Source of the DNA: Halocatena salina
GTDB lineage: Archaea; Halobacteriota; Halobacteria; Halobacteriales; Haloarculaceae
Direction: 5' to 3'
Assembly: GCF_023115355.1 (NCBI RefSeq)
Contig: NZ_CP096019.1
Span: forward strand, 124,001 to 188,000
DNA: 64,000 nt
Positions 8,012 through 16,699 of the stretch are shown here, in pieces. The stretch's first letter is position 1. Each line of letters starts with the position of its first letter. Both the position numbers and the translations under genes were made by a program. The notes under the pieces are model-generated. The model made no database searches and was not told where the DNA came from. It saw only the letters and a list, made by a program, of their open reading frames with translations.

Positions 8012-9076
8012 TCAAGGAGTATCGAACTCGATGACGGTTTTGATCCGCTCGTTTCCCGTCTCGAACGCCGCACCGACGTCATCGGGCGCGTAGACATCCG
8101 TGATGAGCGCGTCCACGAACCAGTCGGGAAACGCTGTGAGCGTTTCTCTTGCCTGCTCGTACTGGCTTTGATTCGAATTGACACTCCCGAACACCGCTTT
8201 GTTGTGTAACACCAGTTCGCGGTGGAGCTGCCCGCCGTCGATCTCGAACGTCCAGTCGTCGGGAAGCCCCAACAGCGCAGCGACGCCGTTCGATTCCAAC
8301 GCCGCGATCGATTCGAACGCGTGTTTCGCGTAGCCGGTCGCCTCATAGAGGAAATCCACAGCCTCGTACGTCTCAGGGATCGATGCCACGGGCGTCTCAC
8401 GGGAATCGATGTAGATGCCGTCGAGCCGCTCGATGATGTCGATCGTCGGATCCGGTCGGTCCCGTCGCCCGAGACAGTACGTGGTATCGAACCCCTTGAC
8501 AGTCATCATGGCGAGCGTCAACAGCCCGAGCGGACCGTTTCCGAGGATGAGAGCACTCTCGGGTTCCCACTCGAATGCCGACCGCGCAGCTATCGCATGC
8601 TCGATCGCCTTCTCGGAGTTGCTGATCGGTTCGACGAGAAAGCCGTGGCGAGCGAACGAGTCCGGTACCGAAACCAGATACTCCGGTTGGCTCGTGACGT
8701 ACTCGGCCATGTAACCGTGTGCGCCGACGATACCGCGCTCAACGTACGTTCCCTCCGGAGCCATGTCCGGCTCGCCCCGTTCGAAATGGTTGTTCGGAGT
8801 ATCGATTGGTCGCCGGACGGTCGGAACCACGAGCGATCCTTCTCGGAGGCCGGTCCCGTTCGCGTCTTCGACGACTGCGACGGCTTCGTGGCCGAGAATC
8901 TGATAGTCGTCCTCGGTCGGGAAACCGCCGTGATTGCCATCTATGACTTCGTGATCGGTGCCGTCAATCCCGACTCGGAGCGTCCGGAGCAGTGCCTCAC
9001 CCGGATCCGGACTCGGTCGGTCGACCTCGATGACGCTTGGCTGATGCTCACCGCGCTCGACTGCGATCGCGTTCAT
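8012..9076 (-). CDS. gdh: glucose 1-dehydrogenase, zinc MDR type
   Basis: The 354-residue protein oxidises glucose (possibly other aldoses) to the lactone with NAD(P), the first step of the haloarchaeal semi-phosphorylative Entner-Doudoroff route. It aligns by eye with Haloferax GlcDH along its length. Zinc ligands D38 and H63 are present, followed by E64, with E149 near the second ligand region. The Rossmann turn is near 171-180 (LILGNGPLG), and CLGRRDRPDPT marks cofactor binding. The open frame extends 41 codons upstream, but MNAIAVERG is the conserved start. Beside chitin genes it could oxidise glucosamine or glucose; that is inference. Confidence 0.93.
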   Translation of the reverse strand: MNAIAVERGEHQPSVIEVDRPSPDPGEALLRTLRVGIDGTDHEVIDGNHGGFPTEDDYQILGHEAVAVVEDANGTGLREGSLVVPTVRRPIDTPNNHFERGEPDMAPEGTYVERGIVGAHGYMAEYVTSQPEYLVSVPDSFARHGFLVEPISNSEKAIEHAIAARSAFEWEPESALILGNGPLGLLTLAMMTVKGFDTTYCLGRRDRPDPTIDIIERLDGIYIDSRETPVASIPETYEAVDFLYEATGYAKHAFESIAALESNGVAALLGLPDDWTFEIDGGQLHRELVLHNKAVFGSVNSNQSQYEQARETLTAFPDWFVDALITDVYAPDDVGAAFETGNERIKTVIEFDTP

Positions 9077-9147
9077 CGTCGCCCTCCGACCGAGGAACGA
9101 TCGAACGGTAGCGCTCCCACTCCGAACCGGATAGGGGTAGTTGACAT
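9073..9147 (-). other. 24-codon leader ORF overlapping the gdh start
   Basis: An ATG at 9147 opens a 24-residue frame (MSTTPIRFGVGALPFDRSSV, then GGRR R) ending in a TGA that overlaps the gdh ATG as ATGA. A TATA-like TTTATTATTT lies upstream at 9167-9176, so the frame sits inside the likely leader. It may couple or regulate gdh translation, or be accidental. Confidence 0.25.
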
Positions 9148-9402
9148 GAACCACTGTTTCAGCCACCAAATAATAAATCCTCCGACGGGTTGGGAACAAC
9201 CACGAGGGGAAACGACGACGATTATATTGTATTCATTCTGTCATTATGTTCACGTGTGATGGACCGGGCTCCGGTCGGCTGACCACCACCCAGTTCGGTG
9301 TACGACTTTAGATGACTGTCGGGAACAGACCGGCAGAGCAAGGACGTGATCGTTTATAACGTGTGAACAGTCAGTGGGTGTGCTCCTTTTCGGCGATGGG
9401 AT
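9148..9402. other. intergenic region upstream of gdh
   Basis: This lies between the rdfA stop and the gdh leader. It holds the probable gdh TATA element (AAATAATAAA on the + strand near 9167-9176) and a second AT-rich patch around 9222-9245. I see no further gene, repeat or RNA. Confidence 0.6.
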
Positions 9403-10053
9403 TCACTCCAAGGAGGATGAAGGAGTTTGCTCTTGATCGCAATTACAGCCTCCGCGAGCGAGCAGTTCCGTAAGAGAGTGGCGTGTTTCACACGCCTCGC
9501 AGTACACGGTGATGGACGCCTGAACGTGGAACGGACCAAGAACGATGCGGTCGGCCGCTCTGAGCTGTGTGAGCTTCTGCTTGACGACGGTCGTCGTCCG
9601 GCCCACGAGACGCCCGAGGCTGTTTTGAGTGGTTTCGACGCTTATCTGTGTGTCCGTAGCGTCGTAAGATGCTCCTCGAACCTCTGTGAGATACGTTCTG
9701 ATCGCCTGGTAGGTGACGAAGTGAGTGCGTAGCTCTTCGACGTCGATTCCTGCCCCTTCGAGTCGCCGTTGTGCCTCGATCTTCCGGCTCCGGCCGACGT
9801 CATCCGTCAGGAGCCGGTAGTAGTTGTCTGCTTCGCCATCAAGGGGATTCAGGCCCACATCGGACATGGCGCGGGTGAGGAGCCGCCGGTTGAACACATC
9901 TGCTAGCGTCCGGAGTCCGTCTCGTTCCCCGCTCGGTTTCGTCCACCGACGCTCTAACTCCGCACCGACCTCCGTAAGATCGTACTCTGCGATCAATCTG
10001 CCGACCTTCGTTCGTTCTGCTCGTTTCGATGTCGATGAATCCGAAGCGGTCAC
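9403..10053 (-). CDS. rod-determining factor RdfA family protein
   Basis: The protein is about 216 residues. It matches the haloarchaeal RdfA family: an N-terminal segment KVGRLIAEYDL, then GAELERRW, a DVFNRRLL helix, PLDGEADNYYRLLTDDV, TYQAIRTYL, and a C-terminal zinc knuckle (CEAC about 18 residues before CNC). RdfA is needed for rod rather than disc shape in Haloferax volcanii, probably as a DNA-associated regulator; its biochemistry is not settled. The start is taken as GTG 10053, placing the conserved region near the N-terminus. A 62-codon extension to 10239 is open but basic and unlike the family. Genomes often carry several copies, so this one need not be the shape regulator. Confidence 0.85.
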   Translation of the reverse strand: MTASDSSTSKRAERTKVGRLIAEYDLTEVGAELERRWTKPSGERDGLRTLADVFNRRLLTRAMSDVGLNPLDGEADNYYRLLTDDVGRSRKIEAQRRLEGAGIDVEELRTHFVTYQAIRTYLTEVRGASYDATDTQISVETTQNSLGRLVGRTTTVVKQKLTQLRAADRIVLGPFHVQASITVYCEACETRHSLTELLARGGCNCDQEQTPSSSLE

Positions 10054-10291
10054 GATCCGATACAGGCGTTCGAGGAGAAAATGCCTCCCGGTCAGTGAGA
10101 GTACTACCGTTAGATCAGTTCCCTTCTCGGCTCGGTTCGCAGATAGAATAACACCATTACAACTGTTATTCGAACGCTGCGTGTCCACTCTGAGGACGTT
10201 CATACGTAGTGAACGATCGAAAGCAGCGTTTATTCTCACGTCTCCATCCGATCATAAAGTATTTGTTCTGTGTTTATAGATGTAAACTCGT

Positions 10292-10996
10292 ATGCATCTG
10301 TTAGCCATCGTTGCCCACCCAGACGATGCCGACATCTTCTGTGGCGGAACGATCGCAAAGCACGCCGATCGTGGCGACACCGTGACGATCGCTCACATGA
10401 CACGTGGAGAGTACGGCGGACTCGGATCAGAGACGGAAGCGGAGATCGCTACGGTTCGGGAATCGGAGGCCCGAGCGTCGGGTGAGGTGTTGGGTGCCGA
10501 GGAGGTGGTGTTTCTCGAGTTCGAGGACGGTCGCATCACCCACTCGCTGGAAAATCGGCTCCGAGTAGTCGACGTGATGCGCCGTTACGCTCCGGACATC
10601 GTTCTCACCCACTTTCAAGACGACATGCATCCGGACCATCAGGCGACGTCACGGCTCGTAACCGACGCGTATTATATGGCGTCGCTGCCGTTGGTAGAGA
10701 CCGAACACCCCCCGTGTGATCCGGATAACGTGTATTTCTTCGGTAAGCCGACATCGACGTTCGAACCGACCTGTTTGGTCGACATCTCCGGCTACGAAGA
10801 TCGGAAAACGGAGGCCATCAAACAACACGACTCACAGGTCGAATTTCTCACCGAACACGGAGGTATCGACGCGGAGTTCGACAACCTGATCGACAGCGTT
10901 CGGGCCGAAGACATGGTGTATGGCACACAGGTGGGTGCTGACGCCGCGGAAGGGTTCCTCCCGCTCCACGAACTCGCTCAGGAGTATCTAGTTTGA
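10292..10996 (+). CDS. PIG-L family N-acetylglucosamine deacetylase
   Basis: The 234-residue zinc hydrolase has the family metal site AHPDD at 8-12 and the distal HPDH (near residue 111), with TRGEYGG nearby. PIG-L enzymes remove acetyl groups from N-acetylglucosaminyl substrates. Archaeal relatives (Thermococcales Dac, Haloferax mediterranei Dac) deacetylate chitobiose or GlcNAc in chitin breakdown. The setting beside chitinases and an oligosaccharide importer supports that role. No signal peptide is seen, so it is cytoplasmic and would act on imported sugar. A bacillithiol-type BshB role is a less likely alternative. A TATA-like TTTATAGA lies just upstream at 10273-10280. Confidence 0.85.
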   Translation: MHLLAIVAHPDDADIFCGGTIAKHADRGDTVTIAHMTRGEYGGLGSETEAEIATVRESEARASGEVLGAEEVVFLEFEDGRITHSLENRLRVVDVMRRYAPDIVLTHFQDDMHPDHQATSRLVTDAYYMASLPLVETEHPPCDPDNVYFFGKPTSTFEPTCLVDISGYEDRKTEAIKQHDSQVEFLTEHGGIDAEFDNLIDSVRAEDMVYGTQVGADAAEGFLPLHELAQEYLV

Positions 10997-11076
10997 TGAG
11001 GAACACTGCGATGGGATCGGTACTTGGTAGTCGATCGGATGACCAATACATGTGCTGTGTCAACAGCGAAAAATCA

Positions 11077-11469
11077 ATGAGAGAAATCCAGACAGACGAC
11101 GCACCAGCGAGTATAGGACCGTTTTCACAAGGTATCGTCCATGGAGATACGGTGTACGTTTCCGGACAGGGACCGATCGACCCCGACACCGGGGACGTGG
11201 TGGGTACCTCACCGGGCGAACAGACGCGGCAAACGCTCGAAAACGTCGAAGCGATCCTCGAAGCCGCGGACACGTCACTCGCCAATGTGGTGAAAACGAC
11301 GGTGTTCATCGATGATATGCGCTACTACGATGCGGTCAATGAAGCGTACGAAGCGCTGCTTTCCAACCCGTATCCGGCCCGTAGCGCGGTCGAAGTCGTG
11401 AAACTGCCGGTCGACATCGACGTGGAAATCGAAGTCATCGCTGCACGTCCGGATCGACACGGACAGTAA
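11077..11469 (+). CDS. RidA family enamine/imine deaminase
   Basis: The 130-residue protein has the RidA/YjgF signatures GPFSQG, VYVSGQGPIDPDTG, QTLENVEAIL and YPARSAVEV with the catalytic arginine (PARSA). It hydrolyses reactive enamines or imines from PLP or dehydratase reactions and works as a cytoplasmic trimer. The start at 11077 (MREIQTDDAP) gives the usual length; the frame stays open 28 codons further up. It lies 80 bases after the deacetylase and may be co-transcribed. If amino sugars are broken down through an ammonia-releasing dehydratase, this protein would fit. Confidence 0.92.
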   Translation: MREIQTDDAPASIGPFSQGIVHGDTVYVSGQGPIDPDTGDVVGTSPGEQTRQTLENVEAILEAADTSLANVVKTTVFIDDMRYYDAVNEAYEALLSNPYPARSAVEVVKLPVDIDVEIEVIAARPDRHGQ

Positions 11470-11854
11470 CGGCTGCCGACGGAACAAACTTGACAGAAGG
11501 TTATTAAATTATACTAATATAAGTATGAGATTATAAAATTATATCAGACGTGATCTCTTGGATGAGATTCTATAGTAGCATCAATATCGTATTCGAACAG
11601 TGAGATAGAATAGTAGTATCGCTGTATCGATGTCGATTCGTAGCCTTTCAACTAGTTACTCGATAGAAATAATACTGATATGTTATTCACGATCAAAGAA
11701 TCTTTAGATCAGACCAAATCCGTGGTGTTAGTGTTAGTATGGGGAAAATCACTCTCCGATCGCTTACTTGCCAGAGAAATTTTTCGACAAAATATCGTAT
11801 CTAAATTACTCTATATTCGTAAATACAGTATAAATCTATCATGTGTGACCTCGA
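11470..11854. other. AT-rich convergent intergenic region, no gene seen
   Basis: This lies between the ridA stop and the stop of the MBL gene. It is very AT-rich, with near repeats of AAATTATA around 11505-11545. A 78-codon + strand frame from 11680 runs into the MBL gene antisense; it has no RBS and a lysine/arginine-rich composition unlike local proteins, so I do not call it. Both neighbours could terminate here. Confidence 0.6.
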
Positions 11855-13501
11855 TTAGTTCACGTTCGCCTCCGTGTCGGACTCGGATACGACGCCGAGG
11901 GTGTCACCGACGTTGACATCGGGAATCTCCGTATCGACGCGAAGAATGGTCACTCCGTCGCGGGTATCGAGCACCCGTGCCGGATATCTATCTTCCTGTA
12001 ACATATTTTCGAGTTTATCGAGTCGATCGAGAACCTGCTGTAAGGTGGATGCCTCGTTTTTCTGTGTCATGGGAGCTGACGGGCCGTGTGTGGTTTCAGA
12101 TGCATCCACGCGGGATGAGTCGCCTGTTAGCTGGGGAATGTGCTCTGTGAGTACTGCGATGTCGAGTCCTTCGGCGGTGAGATCTACATCCGAGTAGCGA
12201 TCAGTGGGAGGAAACGACAAGTTGTCATCGTCGTCAGGAAGACTCTCACCGATCCGTCGTGTCGTGTGTCCTGATGACTCGACTCGTTTACGGGTCATCG
12301 ACGTCACCCACGGCGGCGGCGTCCACCCGTGATCGTTGAGAAGTGTATGGTGGGTTTGATCGTCCGTAACCCACACGTAGCTAGCAAACTTGTCTTTGTA
12401 GCGATCGGCCGCAGGGCCCGTCTGATGCATGACGACGACGTGGACCGGCATCAGTTGGTCCACTACCGTGTCGATCGAGTCGCGGGACGGATGGTTGCTG
12501 AGAAACTCGTCGTGAACGGTACAACTGGCGGTTCGAACGGGAGAATCGGCTCCCGACAGCACTTGAACGAGGGTTGCGCCCGGGTCGTCCTCGATCGCCG
12601 AAAACAGCCGATCGGCACTTTTCGTTTCTCCGCGTGTCGGTACCTCGGGACCGGCGATCGTGATGGCTCCGGATTCAAGAACGGCGTCGGGATCGGTAAA
12701 CTCGATGTGGGTATTGACCGAAGGAATGTCGTATCCCAGCCGATCGGCCAGCGTCCCAGCGTGACCGACGAGCGTCACTGGCAGATACAGATCGTACTGG
12801 TGAGCGAGGTGGCCGAGCAGGTACGCGAGGTGAATCCCGGTCAGTCCGCTGGTGGTCGCAAGGACAGTCGAACCCGCGAGCGCGCGCTGGATGAGTTGTG
12901 ATACCGTCTCTGTTAGCGTGGTTTCGATGTCATCACTTGCGGCCGCATTTAGTAGGAGTACATCGACGTCGACCGGTAGCTCCGGCTCAAACCCCGGATA
13001 TCCCGCTGCCCGTCGCAGCGTGAAATCGCCCGTCATGAGTATCGTCCGGTGCTCGTTGCCGTCCTTGATTGATAACAGTATTCCGGTTGCCCCCGGCGTG
13101 TGACCCGCCGGGACCGGACGAACGCGTAGCCCATCGACGATCGTCGTCCAGTCCTCTAACGGCGTCAACCGATTGAGAACCGTTTCCCGTGTCTGATGGT
13201 CGGAAAATCCACCCCCAGCATCGATCACATCGGCGAGAATCGCCGCGGTGTCAGGCGCAGTGTAGATCGGTGCTGCATCACGGAGATTCTCCGCGAGCGT
13301 CGTGTAGTGGTCGAGGTGGGCGTGTGTCAAACAGATCGCCGTGAGATACTCATCATCTCCTTCGAGAAGATCGTCGATGTCGACACCCTCCCCAGCATCG
13401 ATGAGAAGACAAACAGTCTGGTCGGGAAGAAGCCCCTCGATGCGAATAACCGCCGATTCACGCCCTGTAAACGGGTTTGCGTGTTGGTAGCTAATATGCA
13501 T
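11855..13501 (-). CDS. metallo-beta-lactamase-fold hydrolase with a C-terminal coiled-coil/small-domain extension
   Basis: The protein is 548 residues. The first half is an MBL-fold hydrolase: LIDAGEG, LTHAHLDHY (metal motif HxHxDH), GHTPGATG and MTGDF. The central part (about 170-360) resembles the beta-CASP-like arrangement of archaeal RNA-processing MBL proteins but lacks a crisp KH domain. The tail has a charged linker, a short coiled coil (QQVLDRLDKLENML, about 485-500) and a small beta-rich end (DTRDGVTILRV). The substrate is unknown; nucleic acid or a small ester are possible. The ATG at 13501 (MHISYQHANPF) is chosen over 13528. It stands alone between AT-rich regions. Confidence 0.75.
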   Translation of the reverse strand: MHISYQHANPFTGRESAVIRIEGLLPDQTVCLLIDAGEGVDIDDLLEGDDEYLTAICLTHAHLDHYTTLAENLRDAAPIYTAPDTAAILADVIDAGGGFSDHQTRETVLNRLTPLEDWTTIVDGLRVRPVPAGHTPGATGILLSIKDGNEHRTILMTGDFTLRRAAGYPGFEPELPVDVDVLLLNAAASDDIETTLTETVSQLIQRALAGSTVLATTSGLTGIHLAYLLGHLAHQYDLYLPVTLVGHAGTLADRLGYDIPSVNTHIEFTDPDAVLESGAITIAGPEVPTRGETKSADRLFSAIEDDPGATLVQVLSGADSPVRTASCTVHDEFLSNHPSRDSIDTVVDQLMPVHVVVMHQTGPAADRYKDKFASYVWVTDDQTHHTLLNDHGWTPPPWVTSMTRKRVESSGHTTRRIGESLPDDDDNLSFPPTDRYSDVDLTAEGLDIAVLTEHIPQLTGDSSRVDASETTHGPSAPMTQKNEASTLQQVLDRLDKLENMLQEDRYPARVLDTRDGVTILRVDTEIPDVNVGDTLGVVSESDTEANVN

Positions 13502-13897
13502 CTTTCGATCTGCTGTACAGTCGATCATCTGCGATTTTCGATGAGACGTTCGTGTTCCCGTCTCCCAACGGATATCGATACGAAATAGTCATGCCTCCAG
13601 TCGTGTGGTATGGTCAATCAATACATATGGATTGTGGGTTATTTCCAGATTTGTTTCTATATTAATATATTATAGGTTTATAGGATATTCAGATGAATAA
13701 ATATATGTTATTGCACTTCTCTGGCGTATGGACAATCCTTCGACGATTTCTCTATAATATTTATTTTATTTATAGTGTATAGTGCTGATGAGCGTGTTTA
13801 GGGAGTTTCTATGTAATTCTCAAGAATTCTCGCTATATAGGTGGTGTATTTATTTATGTTTATAGTGATGTGCGATGTCCGTCGATGGGGAGAAGCA
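13502..13897. other. AT-rich intergenic region holding the MBL-gene promoter
   Basis: Bases 13640-13800 are almost pure A/T, with runs such as TATTAATATATTATAGG. The MBL gene promoter must lie at its left end, and the phosphodiesterase gene ends at its right. I see no coding frame or structured RNA that I can support. Confidence 0.6.
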
Positions 13898-15442
13898 TCA
13901 CTCCATGTAGCCGAGTTGTTTGAGCCGATCAGTGACGTGGTCGTCCTGTTGTGGGTCGTCCCGTTTCTCGGGATCGATCGGATCCCTTCTGTCCCAGGAC
14001 GGCGTCGAATCGAAGATCGGGAGCACCTCACCATGCATATCGGATGGAACATCGCTACCGGCGGAGACGAGCAATGTGGGTGCAATGTCGAGGATGCTGA
14101 TTGGATCGATCTCGCCTTGTTCGTCGAACTCAGGTCCAGCGGCGAGAAAGATGCCATGGGGCGTGTTTTCGGCGGCCCAGCGGTCGGGTCCCGTCTGGAC
14201 CGTTCCCCCACCGACGCCGTCATTGACGTGGACGCCCGGCCGCTGATCCACGACGATTTCGGGACCTTCGGAGGTGTACGGTCCTGTGTAGACATCGTGG
14301 CCGTGATTGACGGCAGTGAACAACGGTCCGTCCGCATCGGAGACGTCCTTGAGATCGTCGATGAGCTGTTTTGCCACCGACTGAGTGTCGAACTCGGGAT
14401 TGAGATAGATCGGACCTTGGGCGCTCGCCACAGCTTTCGTTCCGTCTAGATTGATCGCATCGAGCTTGCGCCCCCGTTTGACGCCTGCACTCTGAGGCAC
14501 CAGCTGTTGGATGCGTTCTGGAACCGTTTCGGCTAGCAGATCCACGATTCCTATCCGTTTCGCCACGGAAAGGACGTTTTCACGGTTGATACCCAGCGGA
14601 CGGAACAGATCCTCAATCGTGCGCTGGCGCGCCTGATATCCGTTTTCGGCGAGCCATTCGTTGATGTAAAACTCCGTCGTGGTCGCTGCGCTCCCGTGAT
14701 CGGAGACGACGACGAGATTCGTATCTTCCAGCTCGGAGAGTCGTCCAAGCCACTCATCGACGAGCGTCCACGCCCGTTTGGTCGGCGTGTCGTCCCAGAA
14801 GAAGTGATGGAGCACGTTGAGATAGAACAGCGTTACGTGCATGAAATCCAGCTCTTCGCGTTCGAAGAGATCGAGCGCGACCTCAAAGCGCGCGTCCAAC
14901 AGCGAAAGGATTTCCTCGACTTCCGCGCCACGCTCATCGTTTGAGGAGATGAGTGGCTCGGGATGGACGCGGTAGTCGAACTCCGCTTCGAGATAGTCTG
15001 CGAGATCGTTGGGATAGGTGTACCCCGACTCGATCGACCGATACTCACCTTCGATCGTCGCTGGACCGCCACAAACGAGGACCCCATCGATTTCGCGGGG
15101 CGGATACATCGTCGGCATGTTGATCACACCGGTCGACAGGCCTGCATCATTGAGATAATCCCACAGCTCAGCGGTTCGGTAGTCCCGGCTGTCGGCCGTC
15201 GTGATCTCACCGTTGGCAAGATCGACACGCTCGAACCAGTACACGCCGAAGCCACCTGGATCTTTTCCCGACGAATAACATTTCCAGTTCGGAAACGTCA
15301 CTGGAGGAAGACAGCTCCTGTGTTCGGCCCACACGCCTTCATTTCTGAGTAAAGCGAGGTTTGGGAGGTCTCCCGCCTCGATCCACGGGTCTAGGAGCCG
15401 CCAACTCGCTCCATCGAGACCAACGACGAACGTCCGGCTCAT
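13898..15442 (-). CDS. alkaline-phosphatase-superfamily phosphodiesterase (nucleotide pyrophosphatase type)
   Basis: The 514-residue protein opens with the metal motif VVGLDGASW. The nucleophile threonine is in PPVTFPNW (about residue 50), followed by SSGKDPGGFGV. Later metal ligands include VVSDHGS (about 250) and the C-terminal HG region with LDIAPTLL. Archaeal members act on phosphodiester or pyrophosphate bonds of nucleotides, sugar-nucleotides or lipid-linked glycans. The neighbour on the same strand is a UPF0104 membrane protein, and glycan genes follow, so envelope or lipid-glycan processing is a fair guess. The ATG at 15442 (MSRTFVVG) fits the family start better than 15457. Confidence 0.85.
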   Translation of the reverse strand: MSRTFVVGLDGASWRLLDPWIEAGDLPNLALLRNEGVWAEHRSCLPPVTFPNWKCYSSGKDPGGFGVYWFERVDLANGEITTADSRDYRTAELWDYLNDAGLSTGVINMPTMYPPREIDGVLVCGGPATIEGEYRSIESGYTYPNDLADYLEAEFDYRVHPEPLISSNDERGAEVEEILSLLDARFEVALDLFEREELDFMHVTLFYLNVLHHFFWDDTPTKRAWTLVDEWLGRLSELEDTNLVVVSDHGSAATTTEFYINEWLAENGYQARQRTIEDLFRPLGINRENVLSVAKRIGIVDLLAETVPERIQQLVPQSAGVKRGRKLDAINLDGTKAVASAQGPIYLNPEFDTQSVAKQLIDDLKDVSDADGPLFTAVNHGHDVYTGPYTSEGPEIVVDQRPGVHVNDGVGGGTVQTGPDRWAAENTPHGIFLAAGPEFDEQGEIDPISILDIAPTLLVSAGSDVPSDMHGEVLPIFDSTPSWDRRDPIDPEKRDDPQQDDHVTDRLKQLGYME

Positions 15443-15509
15443 GTCCACAGCGACCACCCACCTGGTGATAGTCCTTGCCTTTTCGAAGAGTCCTCAGCGC
15501 GCTCCGAGA

Positions 15510-16544
15510 CTACTGCTCTCCGGCCGCGATCGCGGTGAGGTCGAGACGCGTGACGGGATACCAGCCAGCGAGCGAGGGGAGGTAGACGCTGAGAAAGCGA
15601 TCGACGAGGATCACCGGCGCGATGATCGGCTCAGCTACGCCGAGTGCGCCGAATACGAGCGTTGCGGATGCTTCCGCGACGCCGATTCCACCGGGCGTGA
15701 TGGGTAGCAACGTCACGCTATAGGCCGTCACCAACACGACTGGCAGCATCACCGGAGAGAATCCGACGTTGAGCGCGTCAAGCAACAGCCCCACTCGCAG
15801 CCCTGGAAAGACCATTCGTGACGCGATCCATCCGCCGGTGTACAGTCCGATAACGCGATGATCGGTCAGCAGCGTGTCGAACACGTCGGCAACCCCGTCG
15901 CTGAACGAGGGTAGTCGTCCCGCCACCGCAGAGAAACCCCCTGAAACCAACGGTATCCGTTCGAGTCGACTACGAACGTTGCCGATAATCTGGGTGACAC
16001 TGTCGAACTGCCAGCCAGCTAGCAAGGAACCGACGCCGACGAAGAGATACAGCGCGATCGAACCAGCGAGTACGATCAACAGTCCGGGAGAAAATTCAGG
16101 CAAAAAGAACGCCAGTCCGATCGCCGCGACGAAACCGTTACAAACGGCGTACAGCGCCGTATGAACGCCGGCGATCGTGACGACCTCACTCCAGTCGTAC
16201 CGGGTGTAATGACGGAGGACGAGAGGTGCGATCGACCGACCGGACAAGCGTGATGGGAGGATCTGGTTAACGAAGTTGGTGATCAACGTCGTGCGAGCCG
16301 CAGTGGAAAACGGTGTCGTGCTGACGCCGTTGAGCAACACGTGCCACATCGAGAACCGACAGAGGGTTTCTGCAACGCTTGCGGCGAGAATCACGGCCAC
16401 GACGCCGTAGTGTATTCCGTCTATCACTGTCAGAACACGCTCCCATTCGGCGTTGACGACCAACCAGAGCAACGCAGCTCCACCGAGCGCGTACTGAAAC
16501 AGTTTGAGCAGCCACCGGTAGCTCGATCCCGAGATCAATCCCAT
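15510..16544 (-). CDS. UPF0104 / lysylphosphatidylglycerol-synthase-TM-like flippase-domain membrane protein
   Basis: The 344-residue protein has about eight hydrophobic segments and the family hallmark LPITPGGIGVAEA (about 288-300), plus NQILPSRLSGR near 92-102. Such proteins resemble the membrane half of MprF and are often linked to lipid or lipid-glycan movement, though most are uncharacterised. It lies 67 bases upstream of the phosphodiesterase on the same strand, likely one transcript. Together they suggest handling of a phosphorylated lipid carrier. Confidence 0.85.
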   Translation of the reverse strand: MGLISGSSYRWLLKLFQYALGGAALLWLVVNAEWERVLTVIDGIHYGVVAVILAASVAETLCRFSMWHVLLNGVSTTPFSTAARTTLITNFVNQILPSRLSGRSIAPLVLRHYTRYDWSEVVTIAGVHTALYAVCNGFVAAIGLAFFLPEFSPGLLIVLAGSIALYLFVGVGSLLAGWQFDSVTQIIGNVRSRLERIPLVSGGFSAVAGRLPSFSDGVADVFDTLLTDHRVIGLYTGGWIASRMVFPGLRVGLLLDALNVGFSPVMLPVVLVTAYSVTLLPITPGGIGVAEASATLVFGALGVAEPIIAPVILVDRFLSVYLPSLAGWYPVTRLDLTAIAAGEQ

Positions 16545-16699
16545 GCGATCATCGTCCCCTTCATCCGTGTGATGGTCGGAGGAACTACTCGGCTGTTCCG
16601 GTTCCGATCTGCCGACGAGGGAGAAATATGCGTTGTGTGGTTTCGGTGGTGTCTGCCGCTTCGATAGCGTATTTCCTGTGGCTGTGTGTTATTTGAATC

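Noticed and set aside
8222-9259. 345-codon open frame antisense to gdh
   Set aside because: GlcDH on the other strand is unambiguous, and the antisense product is low-complexity arginine/valine-rich.
10054-10239. 62-codon N-terminal extension of the RdfA gene
   Set aside because: Basic, asparagine/arginine-rich and unlike the family, whose conserved part starts just after the GTG at 10053.
11680-11916. 78-codon frame in the AT-rich region after ridA
   Set aside because: Basic composition, no ribosome site, and overlap with the MBL gene.
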